Below the pieces are notes generated by a model. It made no database searches and was not told the origin of the DNA. It worked only from the letters and a program-made list of their open reading frames with translations. A stretch of DNA of 64,000 nucleotides from Micrococcaceae bacterium Sec5.8 (GTDB taxonomy: Bacteria > Actinomycetota > Actinomycetes > Actinomycetales > Micrococcaceae), in NCBI GenBank assembly GCA_039636775.1, contig CP143429.1:1302001-1366000 (forward strand), read 5' to 3'. The stretch's first letter is position 1, and each line of letters begins with the position of its first letter. Of the stretch, positions 18,377-27,727 are shown piece by piece. The translations under genes were made by a program, and so were the position numbers.

Positions 18377-18862
18377 GTGGCACGTGTGAAGAGGGCGGTC
18401 AACGCCCACAAGAAGCGCCGGGTTATCCTTGAGCGCGCCAAAGGCTACCGTGGACAGCGTTCACGCCTGTACCGCAAGGCCAAAGAGCAGCTGCTGCACT
18501 CGTTTGTGTACAGCTACGGCGACCGCAAGAAGAAGAAGGGCGACTTCCGTCGCCTCTGGATCCAGCGCATCAACGCTGCATCCCGCGCCAACGGCCTGAC
18601 CTACAACCGTCTGATCCAGGGCCTGAAGGCCGCTGAGGTCGAGGTTGACCGCCGTATGCTGGCCGAGCTTGCCGTCTCCGACGCCAACGCCTTCGCCGCG
18701 CTGGTCCAGATTGCCAAGGATTCGCTGCCCGCCGACACGTCGGCTCCGGCCGTCCAGGTCCAGGCTGAGGCTGCTCCGGCTGTCCAGGCGCCGGCCGCGA
18801 AGAAGGCTCCGGCCAAGAAGGCCGCTGCCAAGAAGCCTGCCGCCGACAAGGCTGCCGAGTAG
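18377..18862 (+). CDS. rplT: 50S ribosomal protein L20 with Ala/Lys C-terminal extension
   Basis: L20 is an early-binding 23S rRNA protein needed for large-subunit assembly. In several bacteria it represses its own operon. The GTG start at 18377, after GAAGGAG, gives [15 protein letters not shown], the canonical N-terminus. The core ends near residue 118. A further tail of about 43 residues is rich in Ala, Pro and Lys, ending in [17 protein letters not shown]. The tail resembles the one on IF-3 in the same operon. Total length is 161 aa versus the usual 117-130. Confidence 0.95.
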   Translation: MARVKRAVNAHKKRRVILERAKGYRGQRSRLYRKAKEQLLHSFVYSYGDRKKKKGDFRRLWIQRINAASRANGLTYNRLIQGLKAAEVEVDRRMLAELAVSDANAFAALVQIAKDSLPADTSAPAVQVQAEAAPAVQAPAAKKAPAKKAAAKKPAADKAAE

Positions 18863-18914
18863 TACCCGAGGTACTTCACGAACCCTGCGTTCAGGAACCG
18901 GCTGAAAAAGCTAC

Positions 18915-18920
18915 TAAGGT
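18915..18920 (+). promoter_or_regulatory. -10 hexamer TAAGGT of leaderless trmH-like gene
   Basis: TAAGGT, then tcttgt (6 nt), then the ATG of the methyltransferase gene; no ribosome binding site. Confidence 0.5.
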
Positions 18921-18926
18921 TCTTGT

Positions 18927-19838
18927 ATGAACGAAACCGGGCGCCCGCAAGATTTGATACTTTCCAACCCCCGAGCTGATCGGGTCCGGAAGGTGGCTCA
19001 ACTTGCCGGGCGTCCGGCCCGTTTAAAGCGCCGCGAATTCCTCGCGGAGGGTCCGCAGGCGGTTCGTGAAGCTCTTTCACTGCATCAGAAAAGAGTTGCT
19101 GCGGGCGAGCCCGGCATCGTCTACGAGGTCTACGCCAGCGAATCCTGCCTGGACCGGCATCCTGACCTGGAGGCGCTGGCAGAGGGCACCACGGCGTTCC
19201 TCGCCACCGACGAAGTGCTGGCGGCAATGGCCGATACTGTTACGCCCCAGGGCATTCTCGCTGTCTGCGGTTTCCTGGACGTGAGCCTCGAACAGGTGCT
19301 CGACGCCGGGCCCCGCCTGGTGGCGGTGCTCTGTGAGGTCCGGGACCCGGGCAACGCCGGCACGGTGCTCCGGGCCGCTGACGCAGCCGGGGCGGACGCC
19401 GTCATCCTCACGGCGTCGAGTGTGGACATTTACAACCCCAAGGCCGTGCGCTCGACAGCGGGCTCGCTGTTCCACCTCCCGGTGGCGCTGGGCGCCGGGG
19501 TCGAGGAGATCGTCGCGCGCTGCAAGGAGCGCGGCATCGGCGTCCTGGCTGCTGACGGGCACGGCCAGCTCAATCTGGACCGGCTGCAGGATCAGAATGC
19601 CGCCCGGCGGCTCGGCGCACCGGCCCAGAGTGGAGGGTACGCCTTGGAAGCCCCTACTGCGTGGCTCTTCGGCAACGAGGCGCAGGGCTTGTCCGAGGAT
19701 GATCTTGCCTTGGCCGATCACGGCGTTGCCGTCCCCGTCTACGGCGCTGCCGAAAGCTTGAATTTGGGCACCGCCGCTACGGTCTGCCTGTACGCCAGTG
19801 CCCGTGCCCAGCAGGGTCGCATCCCGGCGGCGGAGTAG
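18927..19838 (+). CDS. TrmH/SpoU-family RNA 2'-O-methyltransferase
   Basis: The 303-residue SPOUT enzyme has an N-terminal substrate-binding domain (KVAQLAGRPARLKRREFLAE, residues 21-40). The SpoU knot motifs are CEVRDPGNAGTVLRAADAAG, LFGNEAQGLSEDD and the C-terminal VPVYGAAESLNLGTAATVCLY. It methylates ribose 2'-OH in rRNA or tRNA. The position after rplT matches the tsnR-like gene of Mycobacterium, but the target nucleotide is not known. A leaderless promoter is likely, so it can be expressed apart from the ribosomal operon. Confidence 0.88.
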   Translation: MNETGRPQDLILSNPRADRVRKVAQLAGRPARLKRREFLAEGPQAVREALSLHQKRVAAGEPGIVYEVYASESCLDRHPDLEALAEGTTAFLATDEVLAAMADTVTPQGILAVCGFLDVSLEQVLDAGPRLVAVLCEVRDPGNAGTVLRAADAAGADAVILTASSVDIYNPKAVRSTAGSLFHLPVALGAGVEEIVARCKERGIGVLAADGHGQLNLDRLQDQNAARRLGAPAQSGGYALEAPTAWLFGNEAQGLSEDDLALADHGVAVPVYGAAESLNLGTAATVCLYASARAQQGRIPAAE

Positions 19839-19925
19839 TCGCCACGCTGGCGGGCGCCGAACCGCTCCACCGCCGTACCCCCGGGACGCCGCGGGGGAGT
19901 GCCCGGGGGCTGCACCTCCAAGGGC

Positions 19926-19970
19926 AAAAAAGTACGGCGGGCGTCCACCCGAAGGTGAGCTCCCGCCGTC
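19926..19970 (-). terminator. Intrinsic terminator of the GlsB-like gene
   Basis: On the minus strand GACGGCGGGAGCTCACC-ttcgg-GTGGACGCCCGCCGT forms a long stem followed by acTTTTTT. It lies just after the stop of the minus-strand gene at 19983. Confidence 0.8.
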
Positions 19971-19982
19971 GCTCGCGCAGCG

Positions 19983-20249
19983 TTAGGTGGTCTTGTTCCG
20001 TCCCGTGATGGCGCCGTAAATACCGGCAACCGCCAGGCCGCCGACAATCGCGAGAACCCAGGAACCGAGATTCCAGAATTCCATTCTGCCGCCGCCGAAC
20101 AGCAGGTCGCCGATCCACCCGCCGACAATGGCGCCGACAACGCCAAGCACGAGGCTGGTGACCCAACCGCCGCCGACCCTGCCAGGCATGACTGCCTTGA
20201 CGATTGCACCTACTATGAGTCCGAGAATGATCCAGCCTAGAAAGCCCAT
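19983..20249 (-). CDS. GlsB/YeaQ/YmgE-family stress-response membrane protein
   Basis: The 88-residue protein has three hydrophobic, glycine-rich segments, beginning MGFLGWIILGLIVGAIVKAV. The repeated Gly-x-x-x-Gly patterns typify the transglycosylase-associated (YeaQ/GlsB) family. The ATG at 20249 has AGGAGG 4 nt upstream. The upstream in-frame ATG at 20279 has no ribosome binding site. Family members are induced by general stress; the molecular role is unknown. It has its own terminator and is divergent from the CDF transporter. Confidence 0.85.
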   Translation of the reverse strand: MGFLGWIILGLIVGAIVKAVMPGRVGGGWVTSLVLGVVGAIVGGWIGDLLFGGGRMEFWNLGSWVLAIVGGLAVAGIYGAITGRNKTT

Positions 20250-20509
20250 TACTCCTCCTACATATTCGTCGGCATTCAAAGAGTGAATCCCGATTATGGC
20301 TTCAAGCTAACATAGGCGGGTTTGCTTGTCAGCAGGATCACCCCCAATCGTTACCTGCCCCCTTGACCTGCCCTCATGGGCTGCCGTGGAGATGGCTCCG
20401 GCGCCCGGCGGCGATGCCCGGTGACCTCGATAACGGGTACGGTATTCCATGTGGACGCAGGCACCGGCCGGAGTCCACCATCCGGTCAAACCCCTAAGGA
20501 GAAGCTCTT

Positions 20510-21499
20510 TTGGCTGCAAACGGCGGTACCAAGGCGATAGTTGCAGCGCTTGCTGCCAACCTGACAATCGCCGTCCTGAAATTCGTCGCGTACTTCCTGA
20601 CGTTCTCCTCCTCGATGCTGGCCGAAGCGATCCACTCGCTCGCCGACTCCGGCAACCAGCTCCTCCTCCTGGTGGGCGGCAAGCGCGCCAAGAAGGCCGC
20701 GAGTCCGGAGCACCCGTTCGGTTACGGGCGTGAGCGCTATATTTACGCTTTCATCGTCGCGATCGTGCTGTTCAGCGTGGGTGGCCTGTTTGCCTTGTAC
20801 GAAGCGTGGGGGAAGCTCCAGCACCCGCACGCTATCGAGGGCGCGTTCTGGTGGGTTCCACTTGCTGTGCTGGTCGGCGCCATCCTGGCCGAGTCCTTCT
20901 CGTTCCGGACGGCGATCATCGAGTCCAACCACATCCGCGGCAAGCAGACCTGGATCAGGTTCATCCGCAGTGCCAAGCAGCCCGAGCTTCCCGTCATCCT
21001 GCTCGAGGATTTTGGCGCCCTGCTGGGCCTGGTCTTCGCGCTCTTCGGCGTTGGCCTGACGCTTTTGACCGGAAACGGTATTTGGGATGCGTTGGGCACC
21101 GCGATGATCGGCTTGCTGCTGGTGGCGATCGCCGCCGTCCTCGCCGTCGAAACGAAGTCGCTGCTTCTGGGTGAATCAGCCACCAAGGACGACGTCGCCA
21201 AGATCGAAGCGGCCATCGAATCCGACGGTACGTCGATCATCCATCTCAAGACCTTGCACCTCGGCCCCGAGGAACTGCTGGTTGCGGCCAAGATCCGCAT
21301 CGGCCGCTCCGATACCGGCCAGGATATTGCCCGCGCGATTGACAGTGCCGAGACGCGGATCCGCGAGGCCGTTCCGATCGCCCGCGTGATCTACCTGGAA
21401 CCGGATGTGCAGCGCGACAGTGCGGGGCGGCCCTCAGCCGTGGTTCCGGGGCCGGCACGGCAGGAGCCCGAGCCGGTGAAGTCCCAGCACCGCAATTGA
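20510..21499 (+). CDS. Cation diffusion facilitator (CDF) family transporter
   Basis: Efflux of Zn2+, Fe2+, Mn2+ or similar in exchange for protons. The 329 aa protein has TM helices near the N-terminus with the metal-site motif HSLADSGNQ in TM2. A second site, LLEDFGALLGL, is in TM5, and a cytoplasmic C-terminal domain covers residues 220-300. The TTG start at 20510 is supported by AAGGAG placed 8 nt upstream. The TM5 site reads E-D-F rather than the H-x-x-x-D of zinc exporters, which suggests a different metal preference. A last stretch of about 25 residues is disordered. Confidence 0.88.
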   Translation: MAANGGTKAIVAALAANLTIAVLKFVAYFLTFSSSMLAEAIHSLADSGNQLLLLVGGKRAKKAASPEHPFGYGRERYIYAFIVAIVLFSVGGLFALYEAWGKLQHPHAIEGAFWWVPLAVLVGAILAESFSFRTAIIESNHIRGKQTWIRFIRSAKQPELPVILLEDFGALLGLVFALFGVGLTLLTGNGIWDALGTAMIGLLLVAIAAVLAVETKSLLLGESATKDDVAKIEAAIESDGTSIIHLKTLHLGPEELLVAAKIRIGRSDTGQDIARAIDSAETRIREAVPIARVIYLEPDVQRDSAGRPSAVVPGPARQEPEPVKSQHRN

Positions 21500-21503
21500 C
21501 GGG

Positions 21504-21553
21504 GGCCGCGGGTCCGGTAGACGCAGTACGCGCTACCGGACCAGCGGCCTTTT
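21504..21553. terminator. Terminator after the CDF gene
   Basis: GGCCGC-g-GGTCCGGTAG (21504-21520) pairs with CTACCGGACC-a-GCGGCC (21533-21549), followed by TTTT. It overlaps the 3' end of the convergent MFS gene. Confidence 0.8.
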
Positions 21554-22741
21554 GCGTTCCACGAGTCCGCTGATGAGGGCAACTCCCAGGCCCAGGACCG
21601 CCAGCACAGCACCAACCAGGGCAGGAGCGACGTAGCCCCAACCCCACGCGATGACGAGTCCTCCGAGGAACGCGCCCAGGGCGTTGGCGACATTGAGGGC
21701 CGCATGGTTGAGTGAGGAAGCGAGCGAGGGCGCATCCGGAGAAGCGTCCAGCAGCCGGGTCTGGAGCGCAGGAACCAGCAGGGAGCCTGCGCCGCCGACG
21801 ACGAAGACCATGACGTAGGCGGACCACGGCCAGTGCACGGCGACGGCGTAGACCACGAGTGCAACGGCGATGCCCGGCAGCACCCAGTAGATGGTTCCCA
21901 TCACGGACTTGTCCGCGATCCGGCCACCAATGATGTTGCCGGCCACCATGCCCAGCCCGTAGAGGGCGACCACCAGCGGCAGCCAGGCAGCAGGGATGCC
22001 CGCCACGGAGGTCATGGTGTGCGCGATATAGGTGTAGGTCGCGAAGAAACCGCCGAACCCGACGATCCCGATCAGGATTGCCAGCCAGACCTGGAGCCGT
22101 TTCAAGGCGCCCAGTTCGCGGCGGAAGCTTGCATCGGCGTGCGGCTCTTGGAACGGCAGGAACTTGAAGAGCATCACCAGCGTGAGAATGCCGATCACGC
22201 CCACCAGCAGGAACAGCAACCGCCAGCCATAGGTCTGTCCCAGCCAAGTGCCGAACGGAACTCCGATGACGTTGGAGACGGTCAGCCCGGCCATCACCAT
22301 CGAGATGGCCCAGCCACGCCGTGTCGGGGCGACCAATGATGCCGCGATCACGGCGGCAACGCCGAAGAAGGCACCGTGGGGCAGCCCGGCAGCGAAGCGG
22401 GAGATCAGCATGGTGCCATAGTCCGGTGCGATGAACGAGGCAAGGTTGGCGATGCTAAAGAACAGCATGAGCCCCAACGCAAGGTATTTCCGCGGCATCT
22501 TAGCGCCGATGGCCGCCAGCAGTGGTGCTCCGACCACCACACCAAGTGCGTAGGCCGAAATGAGGTGCCCCGCCTCCGGGGTGCTGATGTTGAGACCCTG
22601 CTCCACCTCCTTGAGCAGCCCCATCATGGTGAACTCGGTGGTGCCGATACCGAATCCGCCCATGGCAAGGGAAAGAATGGCCAGGGCAAGATGGCGGTTG
22701 GTGCTCTTGGCTGTCGCCGGGGCTTGTGCTGTGGTTGTCAT
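21533..22741 (-). CDS. MFS transporter, drug-efflux (AraJ/Cmx-like) branch
   Basis: The 402-residue protein has 12 predicted TM helices. The N-terminal pattern GGFGIGTTEFTMMGLLKEV is characteristic of the DHA1 group that includes chloramphenicol and arabinose-polymer exporters. GMVAGNIIGGRIADK is the loop 8-9 signature. It has its own promoter region in the 170 nt shared with the divergent Nudix gene. Its last codons lie within the terminator of the CDF gene. The substrate is unknown. Confidence 0.87.
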   Translation of the reverse strand: MTTTAQAPATAKSTNRHLALAILSLAMGGFGIGTTEFTMMGLLKEVEQGLNISTPEAGHLISAYALGVVVGAPLLAAIGAKMPRKYLALGLMLFFSIANLASFIAPDYGTMLISRFAAGLPHGAFFGVAAVIAASLVAPTRRGWAISMVMAGLTVSNVIGVPFGTWLGQTYGWRLLFLLVGVIGILTLVMLFKFLPFQEPHADASFRRELGALKRLQVWLAILIGIVGFGGFFATYTYIAHTMTSVAGIPAAWLPLVVALYGLGMVAGNIIGGRIADKSVMGTIYWVLPGIAVALVVYAVAVHWPWSAYVMVFVVGGAGSLLVPALQTRLLDASPDAPSLASSLNHAALNVANALGAFLGGLVIAWGWGYVAPALVGAVLAVLGLGVALISGLVERKRPLVR

Positions 22742-22899
22742 TCATCTGCTTTTCAGGAACGTTCCCGGCTGATGCCAGGAGAATGCGGCAAGTTAAATCG
22801 GAGGTGGAGACTGAGGTGTCCAACGGGACAGGCGGGCACGGTATTCCGGGCGCTCAGGTAAGTGTCCACTCCTATTCTCCTTCATGCTTGTGCCGCACC

Positions 22900-22905
22900 T
22901 AGACT
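22900..22905 (+). promoter_or_regulatory. -10 hexamer TAGACT of leaderless Nudix gene
   Basis: TAGACT, then tggggac (7 nt), then GTG at 22913; no ribosome binding site. Confidence 0.5.
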
Positions 22906-22912
22906 TGGGGAC

Positions 22913-23380
22913 GTGAACGGACTGGTACAGGTTGTGGGCGGCGCGGTAGTGGATTCCTTGACGGGGCCCTGCCGGCTACTGGTGGCGCGCCGGACGGCGC
23001 CCCCGCAGTTCGCCGGGATGTGGGAGTTCCCCGGCGGCAAGGTCGAGCCGGGCGAGACCGCCGAGCAGGCCCTGCACCGCGAGCTGCTGGAAGAACTGGG
23101 CGTGAGCATCCTGCTCGGCACCGAACTGGACAGTGGGTCCGCTGAGGGCTGGCCCCTCAACGCCCGGGCAAGGATGCGGGTGTGGTTGGCGGAAGTACGT
23201 GACGGAGTTCCGCACCCACTCCAGGACCACGATGAGCTGCGTTGGATCGACATCCGCGACCGCGATGAGGTCTTGGGACTGCCTTGGATCCCGGCCGACC
23301 TGCCCATTGTCGGGGCCTTATTGGACCGGCTGCCGGCAGCGGAGACCGGACAGGGCATCCGTCCCGGGCCGAAAGAGTAA
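22913..23380 (+). CDS. Nudix hydrolase, probable 8-oxo-dGTP diphosphatase (MutT-like)
   Basis: The 155-residue protein has the complete Nudix box GKVEPGETAEQALHRELLEE followed by LGV. WEFPGG just before the box is typical of MutT enzymes that cleanse oxidised nucleotides. The GTG at 22913 has a leaderless promoter pattern; a longer frame begins upstream but overlaps the promoter. The gene ends 6 nt from the end of the convergent radical SAM gene. Without biochemical data, other nucleotide substrates remain possible. Confidence 0.87.
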   Translation: MNGLVQVVGGAVVDSLTGPCRLLVARRTAPPQFAGMWEFPGGKVEPGETAEQALHRELLEELGVSILLGTELDSGSAEGWPLNARARMRVWLAEVRDGVPHPLQDHDELRWIDIRDRDEVLGLPWIPADLPIVGALLDRLPAAETGQGIRPGPKE

Positions 23381-23386
23381 AAACTT

Positions 23387-24577
23387 CTAAAACAGAGTGG
23401 GCTGCGCGACCGGTGTGCCCGGCCGCGGTCCGGCGGGGGCCTCTGCCGCCTCAGGAATGCTGCCCGCGGGGTACTGCGCTTCCTCGTCCCTGGGGTCGCC
23501 GCTGCCGGCGGGGTCGTTGAGGCCGCGGTGGCCGAAGCCCTGCGATCCGAGAAAGCCATGGCGGGCTTTGAAGTACCTGATGCGGCCGGCCAGCCAATCG
23601 AAGTACTCCTTGGAGGCGTACGAACCTGATCCGTAGAGCCGGCGGTACTTGCCGGCGAGCTGCGGATGTTCCCTCGCGATCCACTGCATGAACCACTCCC
23701 GGGTGCCGGGCTTGAGGTAGAGCGCGCCGGCGGTAACGCCGGTGGCACCCGCCTCGGCCAGGGACCCGAACAGGGAATCGAGAGCTTCGTCGCTGTCCGA
23801 GAGCCACGGCAGGATGGGCATTGCCATGACCCCGCACGGCAGCCCCGCCTCCCGCAACCGGGTGATGAGCTTTAGCCGGGCCCGGGGACCGGGCGTACCT
23901 GGCTCCACCGCTTCGGCAAGCCGTTCGTCCGTCATTGCCAGGGAAATCCCTACGCCGACGGGAACCTGGGCCGCGGCGTGCTTCAGGAGGGGAATGTCCC
24001 GGGCCAGCAGCGTCCCCTTGGTCAGGATGGACAGGGGAGTGCCGGAGTCCGCCAGCGCTGCAATAATGCCCGGCATGAGCCGGTACCTGCCCTCGGCCCG
24101 CTGGTAGGGATCGGTGTTGGTGCCCAGGGCCACATGCTGCCGGCCCCACGACGGTTTTGCCAGTTCCCGGCGCAGGACCTCCGCGGCGTTGATCTTCACC
24201 ACCACCTGACTGTCAAAGTCCAGCCCGGCGTCGAAATCAAGGTAGGTGTGGCTCTTCCGGGCGAAGCAGTAGACGCAGGCGTGGCTGCAGCCCCGGTAGG
24301 GGTTGATGGTCCACTCGAACGGCATCCGGGAACCGGCGGCCACTTTATTGAGCACCGATTTTGCGGTGACCTCGTGGAAAGTGACGCCGGCGAATTCGGG
24401 GGTGGTTACGGACCGCACCAGCCCTATGAGGGGTAGCAGGGCATCGGCGGCGGGCGCTGTCCCGGCCCTGCCGGGACCGAGGGCACCACCGACGGCAGTG
24501 TCCTCTTCTGTTGCCGCACTGCTGCCTCCTGCGCTGCCGGCAGGCGCCGGCCTGAGTGCTTGTGCGTCCCATCTCAT
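23387..24577 (-). CDS. Radical SAM protein, Rv2578c family, SOS-box preceded
   Basis: The 396-residue protein has the radical SAM cluster motif CSHACVYC (in NPYRGCSHACVYCFARKS). It resembles the SplB-like/Rv2578c group, with VALGTNTDPYQRAEGRYRLM and ILTKGTLLARDIPLL. The reaction is unknown. The chosen ATG (MRWDAQALRP) lies 8 nt after a near-perfect LexA box; an upstream frame would read through the box. Mycobacterium Rv2578c is, from memory, in the DNA-damage regulon, so a DNA-repair-like or damage-linked role is plausible. The tail after about residue 355 is a disordered Pro/Gly/Ala stretch. Confidence 0.85.
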   Translation of the reverse strand: MRWDAQALRPAPAGSAGGSSAATEEDTAVGGALGPGRAGTAPAADALLPLIGLVRSVTTPEFAGVTFHEVTAKSVLNKVAAGSRMPFEWTINPYRGCSHACVYCFARKSHTYLDFDAGLDFDSQVVVKINAAEVLRRELAKPSWGRQHVALGTNTDPYQRAEGRYRLMPGIIAALADSGTPLSILTKGTLLARDIPLLKHAAAQVPVGVGISLAMTDERLAEAVEPGTPGPRARLKLITRLREAGLPCGVMAMPILPWLSDSDEALDSLFGSLAEAGATGVTAGALYLKPGTREWFMQWIAREHPQLAGKYRRLYGSGSYASKEYFDWLAGRIRYFKARHGFLGSQGFGHRGLNDPAGSGDPRDEEAQYPAGSIPEAAEAPAGPRPGTPVAQPTLF

Positions 24578-24585
24578 CGCTCTAT

Positions 24586-24601
24586 TCGAAGGTATGTTCG
24601 A
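24586..24601. promoter_or_regulatory. LexA box (SOS operator) of the radical SAM gene
   Basis: TCGAAGGTATGTTCGA differs from TCGAAC-N4-GTTCGA at one position and is the best SOS box in the window. It lies 8 nt before the start codon on the minus strand, and about 100 nt before the divergent pcp gene. Confidence 0.8.
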
Positions 24602-24687
24602 GTTTAAGTCAAGGACCTTGCCGCTTTCGAATCCCCCCGGCCCCGCCCCGCAGGCCACCGCTGGTGCCCAGCACCCGCAGCCGTTGC

Positions 24688-24693
24688 TAGGCT
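24688..24693 (+). promoter_or_regulatory. -10 hexamer TAGGCT of leaderless pcp
   Basis: TAGGCT, then ggggcg (6 nt), then the ATG of pcp. Confidence 0.5.
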
Positions 24694-24699
24694 GGGGCG

Positions 24700-25341
24700 A
24701 TGATTTTGCTGACAGGATTCGAGCCGTTTGGCGGCGAAAGCACCAACCCGTCCTGGTCGGCCGCGAGGCAGGCTGCTGCCCGGCTCCGTGCGGAGGGACT
24801 GGACGCGCGGGCCGTGGAACTGCCGTGTGTCTTCGGGGAAGCGACCCGGGTCCTGGAAGCGGCGCTGGATCACTACGGACCGGATCTCGTGGTCTGCGCC
24901 GGCCAGGCCGGGGGAAGGCCCCGGATTTCGCTGGAACGGATTGCCATCAACTGCGACGACGCGCGGATTCCTGACAATGCGGGCAACTCACCCGTGGACC
25001 AGGCGGTGGTCAGCGGGGGACCGGCAGCCTACTTCAGCACCCTTCCGGTTAAGGCTGCACTCGCAGCGCTCCTCGCGGCGGGGATCCCGGCCGAGATCTC
25101 GCAGACGGCCGGCACCTACGTCTGCAACCACGTTTTCTATGGGTTGATGCATGCCCTGCGGCACCGTCCCGGAACGCGGGGAGGGTTCGTCCATGTTCCC
25201 TACGAACCGGCCCAGCTGCCCCCGGGGAGCAATCAGCCGTCGCTGACGCTGGAGCACATGACGGAGGCGCTCGCCGCCGTCGTCCGCACCACCCTGGGCA
25301 CGACGGCGGACCTGAAGATCGCCGCCGGCGCCACCCACTAG
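24700..25341 (+). CDS. pcp: Pyrrolidone-carboxylate peptidase (pyroglutamyl-peptidase I)
   Basis: C15-family cysteine peptidase that removes N-terminal pyroglutamate from peptides. The 213-residue protein starts MILLTGFEPFGGESTNPSW, the family signature. The catalytic Glu is in RISLERIAIN, the Cys in GTYVCNHVFYGLMH and the His in FVHVPY. It is cytosolic. The leaderless -10 pattern supports the start. It converges on the SIMPL gene with a 39 nt gap. Confidence 0.93.
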   Translation: MILLTGFEPFGGESTNPSWSAARQAAARLRAEGLDARAVELPCVFGEATRVLEAALDHYGPDLVVCAGQAGGRPRISLERIAINCDDARIPDNAGNSPVDQAVVSGGPAAYFSTLPVKAALAALLAAGIPAEISQTAGTYVCNHVFYGLMHALRHRPGTRGGFVHVPYEPAQLPPGSNQPSLTLEHMTEALAAVVRTTLGTTADLKIAAGATH

Positions 25342-25380
25342 CTGGACAAGCAGCGCGCGCCCGGCACGCGACCCGCCGGC

Positions 25381-26019
25381 TCAGTCGAGCAATTCCCACA
25401 CCACGGAGACCGTGGCGGTGACGCTGGACTGGCCGGCCTCCACAGCCAGCGGCTCCACCGCGGCGGCCCGCTGCATCCTCGCGAGCGGGATCGGCGCAGG
25501 GTGCCCGGTTTGCTGCGCCAAGGAGACCACTCTGCCCAGCGATGTGCCGGCGAGAGAGGCAAAATGCCCAGCAGTGGTGAGGGCGTCCTGCCAGGCTGCT
25601 GCGCGGGCCAGCGCGGTGACCGCGGCGGGATCAGCGAAGCCGAGCTCCAGCCCGTTCAGCCGGACGTCGTTGCCGCCGGCCGAGACCGCCGCTGCGATGA
25701 CGTCCGAGGATGAGCCCAGCTCCCTGATCCGTACACTGAGCGCACTGGAGGCCAGGTAGCCCGAGACCACTTGCCCCTGGCCTTCTTGCCAGTTCACTTC
25801 CGCACGGACGTTAAGTCCCGACGTCGTGATGTCCGGGTCCGCGATGCCATGGCGGCGAAGTGCGGCGGTCATGGCGGCGGAGACGCGGCCTGCCTTACCG
25901 TACGCCCTGTCCACGCCTTCCTGCCGGCACTCGACGCCGATCGAAAGGGTCAGCAGGTCCGGCGCTGCTTCCGCGCTGCCGGTTCCACTGACTGAGATGG
26001 TCCTGGGGCTGTCGGTCAT
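25381..26019 (-). CDS. SIMPL (DUF541) domain-containing protein
   Basis: The 212-residue protein begins MTDSPRTISVSGTGSAEAAP, the usual SIMPL start, and runs through NVRAEVNWQEGQGQVVSGY. It has no signal peptide here, although many SIMPL proteins are periplasmic. The ATG at 26019 overlaps the stop of the upstream HExxH gene by 4 nt; the longer frame upstream is not protein-like. SIMPL proteins are linked to oxidative stress or signalling, but the biochemical role is unresolved. It is very likely co-translated with the HExxH protein. Confidence 0.82.
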   Translation of the reverse strand: MTDSPRTISVSGTGSAEAAPDLLTLSIGVECRQEGVDRAYGKAGRVSAAMTAALRRHGIADPDITTSGLNVRAEVNWQEGQGQVVSGYLASSALSVRIRELGSSSDVIAAAVSAGGNDVRLNGLELGFADPAAVTALARAAAWQDALTTAGHFASLAGTSLGRVVSLAQQTGHPAPIPLARMQRAAAVEPLAVEAGQSSVTATVSVVWELLD

Positions 26020-26474
26020 GTCGTGCCTCGATCCGTTCGGGGGCCGCTGGGCCTGTGTGGGGAGTGGGCGTGCGTTGGCTCCGGATAGCCCCCGGCCCGG
26101 AGGCCGGCGTGCCGTTCGAAAACGTTGCGCGAGCCGGGGTTGCCGGTTCGGGCCAGGGACCAGCCTGCCGCAAGGAAGTACAGCGGCAGAAACGGCAGGC
26201 CCAGGCACCAGGCGTACTGGGTGCAGTGGCGCTCCTCATGCCCCAGCAGCACGGGGCTGGCCAGGACTTCCGCAGGTCCGGAGCGGAAGATCACCACGTT
26301 GCCCACCGTGAAGGCGCCGGCTTTGGGCAATCGCCAGCGGTATCCGGTGGCGATCAGCAGTCCGCGTGGACCGCCGCGGAGAGGGGTACGGGCACAGCCG
26401 GCCAGCAGCAACCCCAGCGGGGTGGTTCCGTTCACTACATTGGCCAGCTGCCGCAGCCGTTCTCCCGGCGTCAT
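26016..26474 (-). CDS. Uncharacterised actinobacterial protein with HExxH motif and membrane segment
   Basis: The 152-residue protein contains GHEERHCTQYAW, an HExxH motif of the kind found in zinc peptidases. A hydrophobic stretch follows (LGLPFLPLYFLAAGW). The N-terminal half is Gly/Leu-rich with no clear helix. The C-terminus (RNVFERHAGLRAGG) contains one more His and a Glu that could serve as a third ligand. I do not recognise the family and do not claim activity. A leaderless promoter (TAGCAT, 6 nt upstream) and the 4 nt overlap with the SIMPL gene indicate a two-gene operon. Confidence 0.7.
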   Translation of the reverse strand: MTPGERLRQLANVVNGTTPLGLLLAGCARTPLRGGPRGLLIATGYRWRLPKAGAFTVGNVVIFRSGPAEVLASPVLLGHEERHCTQYAWCLGLPFLPLYFLAAGWSLARTGNPGSRNVFERHAGLRAGGYPEPTHAHSPHRPSGPRTDRGTT

Positions 26475-26480
26475 GGCCCC

Positions 26481-26486
26481 ATGCTA
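26481..26486 (-). promoter_or_regulatory. -10 hexamer TAGCAT of leaderless HExxH-SIMPL operon
   Basis: On the minus strand TAGCAT is followed by 6 nt (ggggcc) and the ATG at 26474. Confidence 0.5.
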
Positions 26487-26663
26487 ACCGTGCGCCGTTC
26501 CGATTGGGTCGACCGGACGCGTTCACCGGGTCGGTTCAACTAGACTGAAGACGAGTGCCCGCCGGAGTTATTTGGCGAGCCCTGCCCTTTGTCGGTGCGC
26601 CGGTCCCTGCAGCTAATGGTCCCGTGCCGCCGGCATGAACCGACTCATAGCTAAGAACAGTAG

Positions 26664-27725
<1,062 letters not shown>

Positions 27726-27727
27726 GC

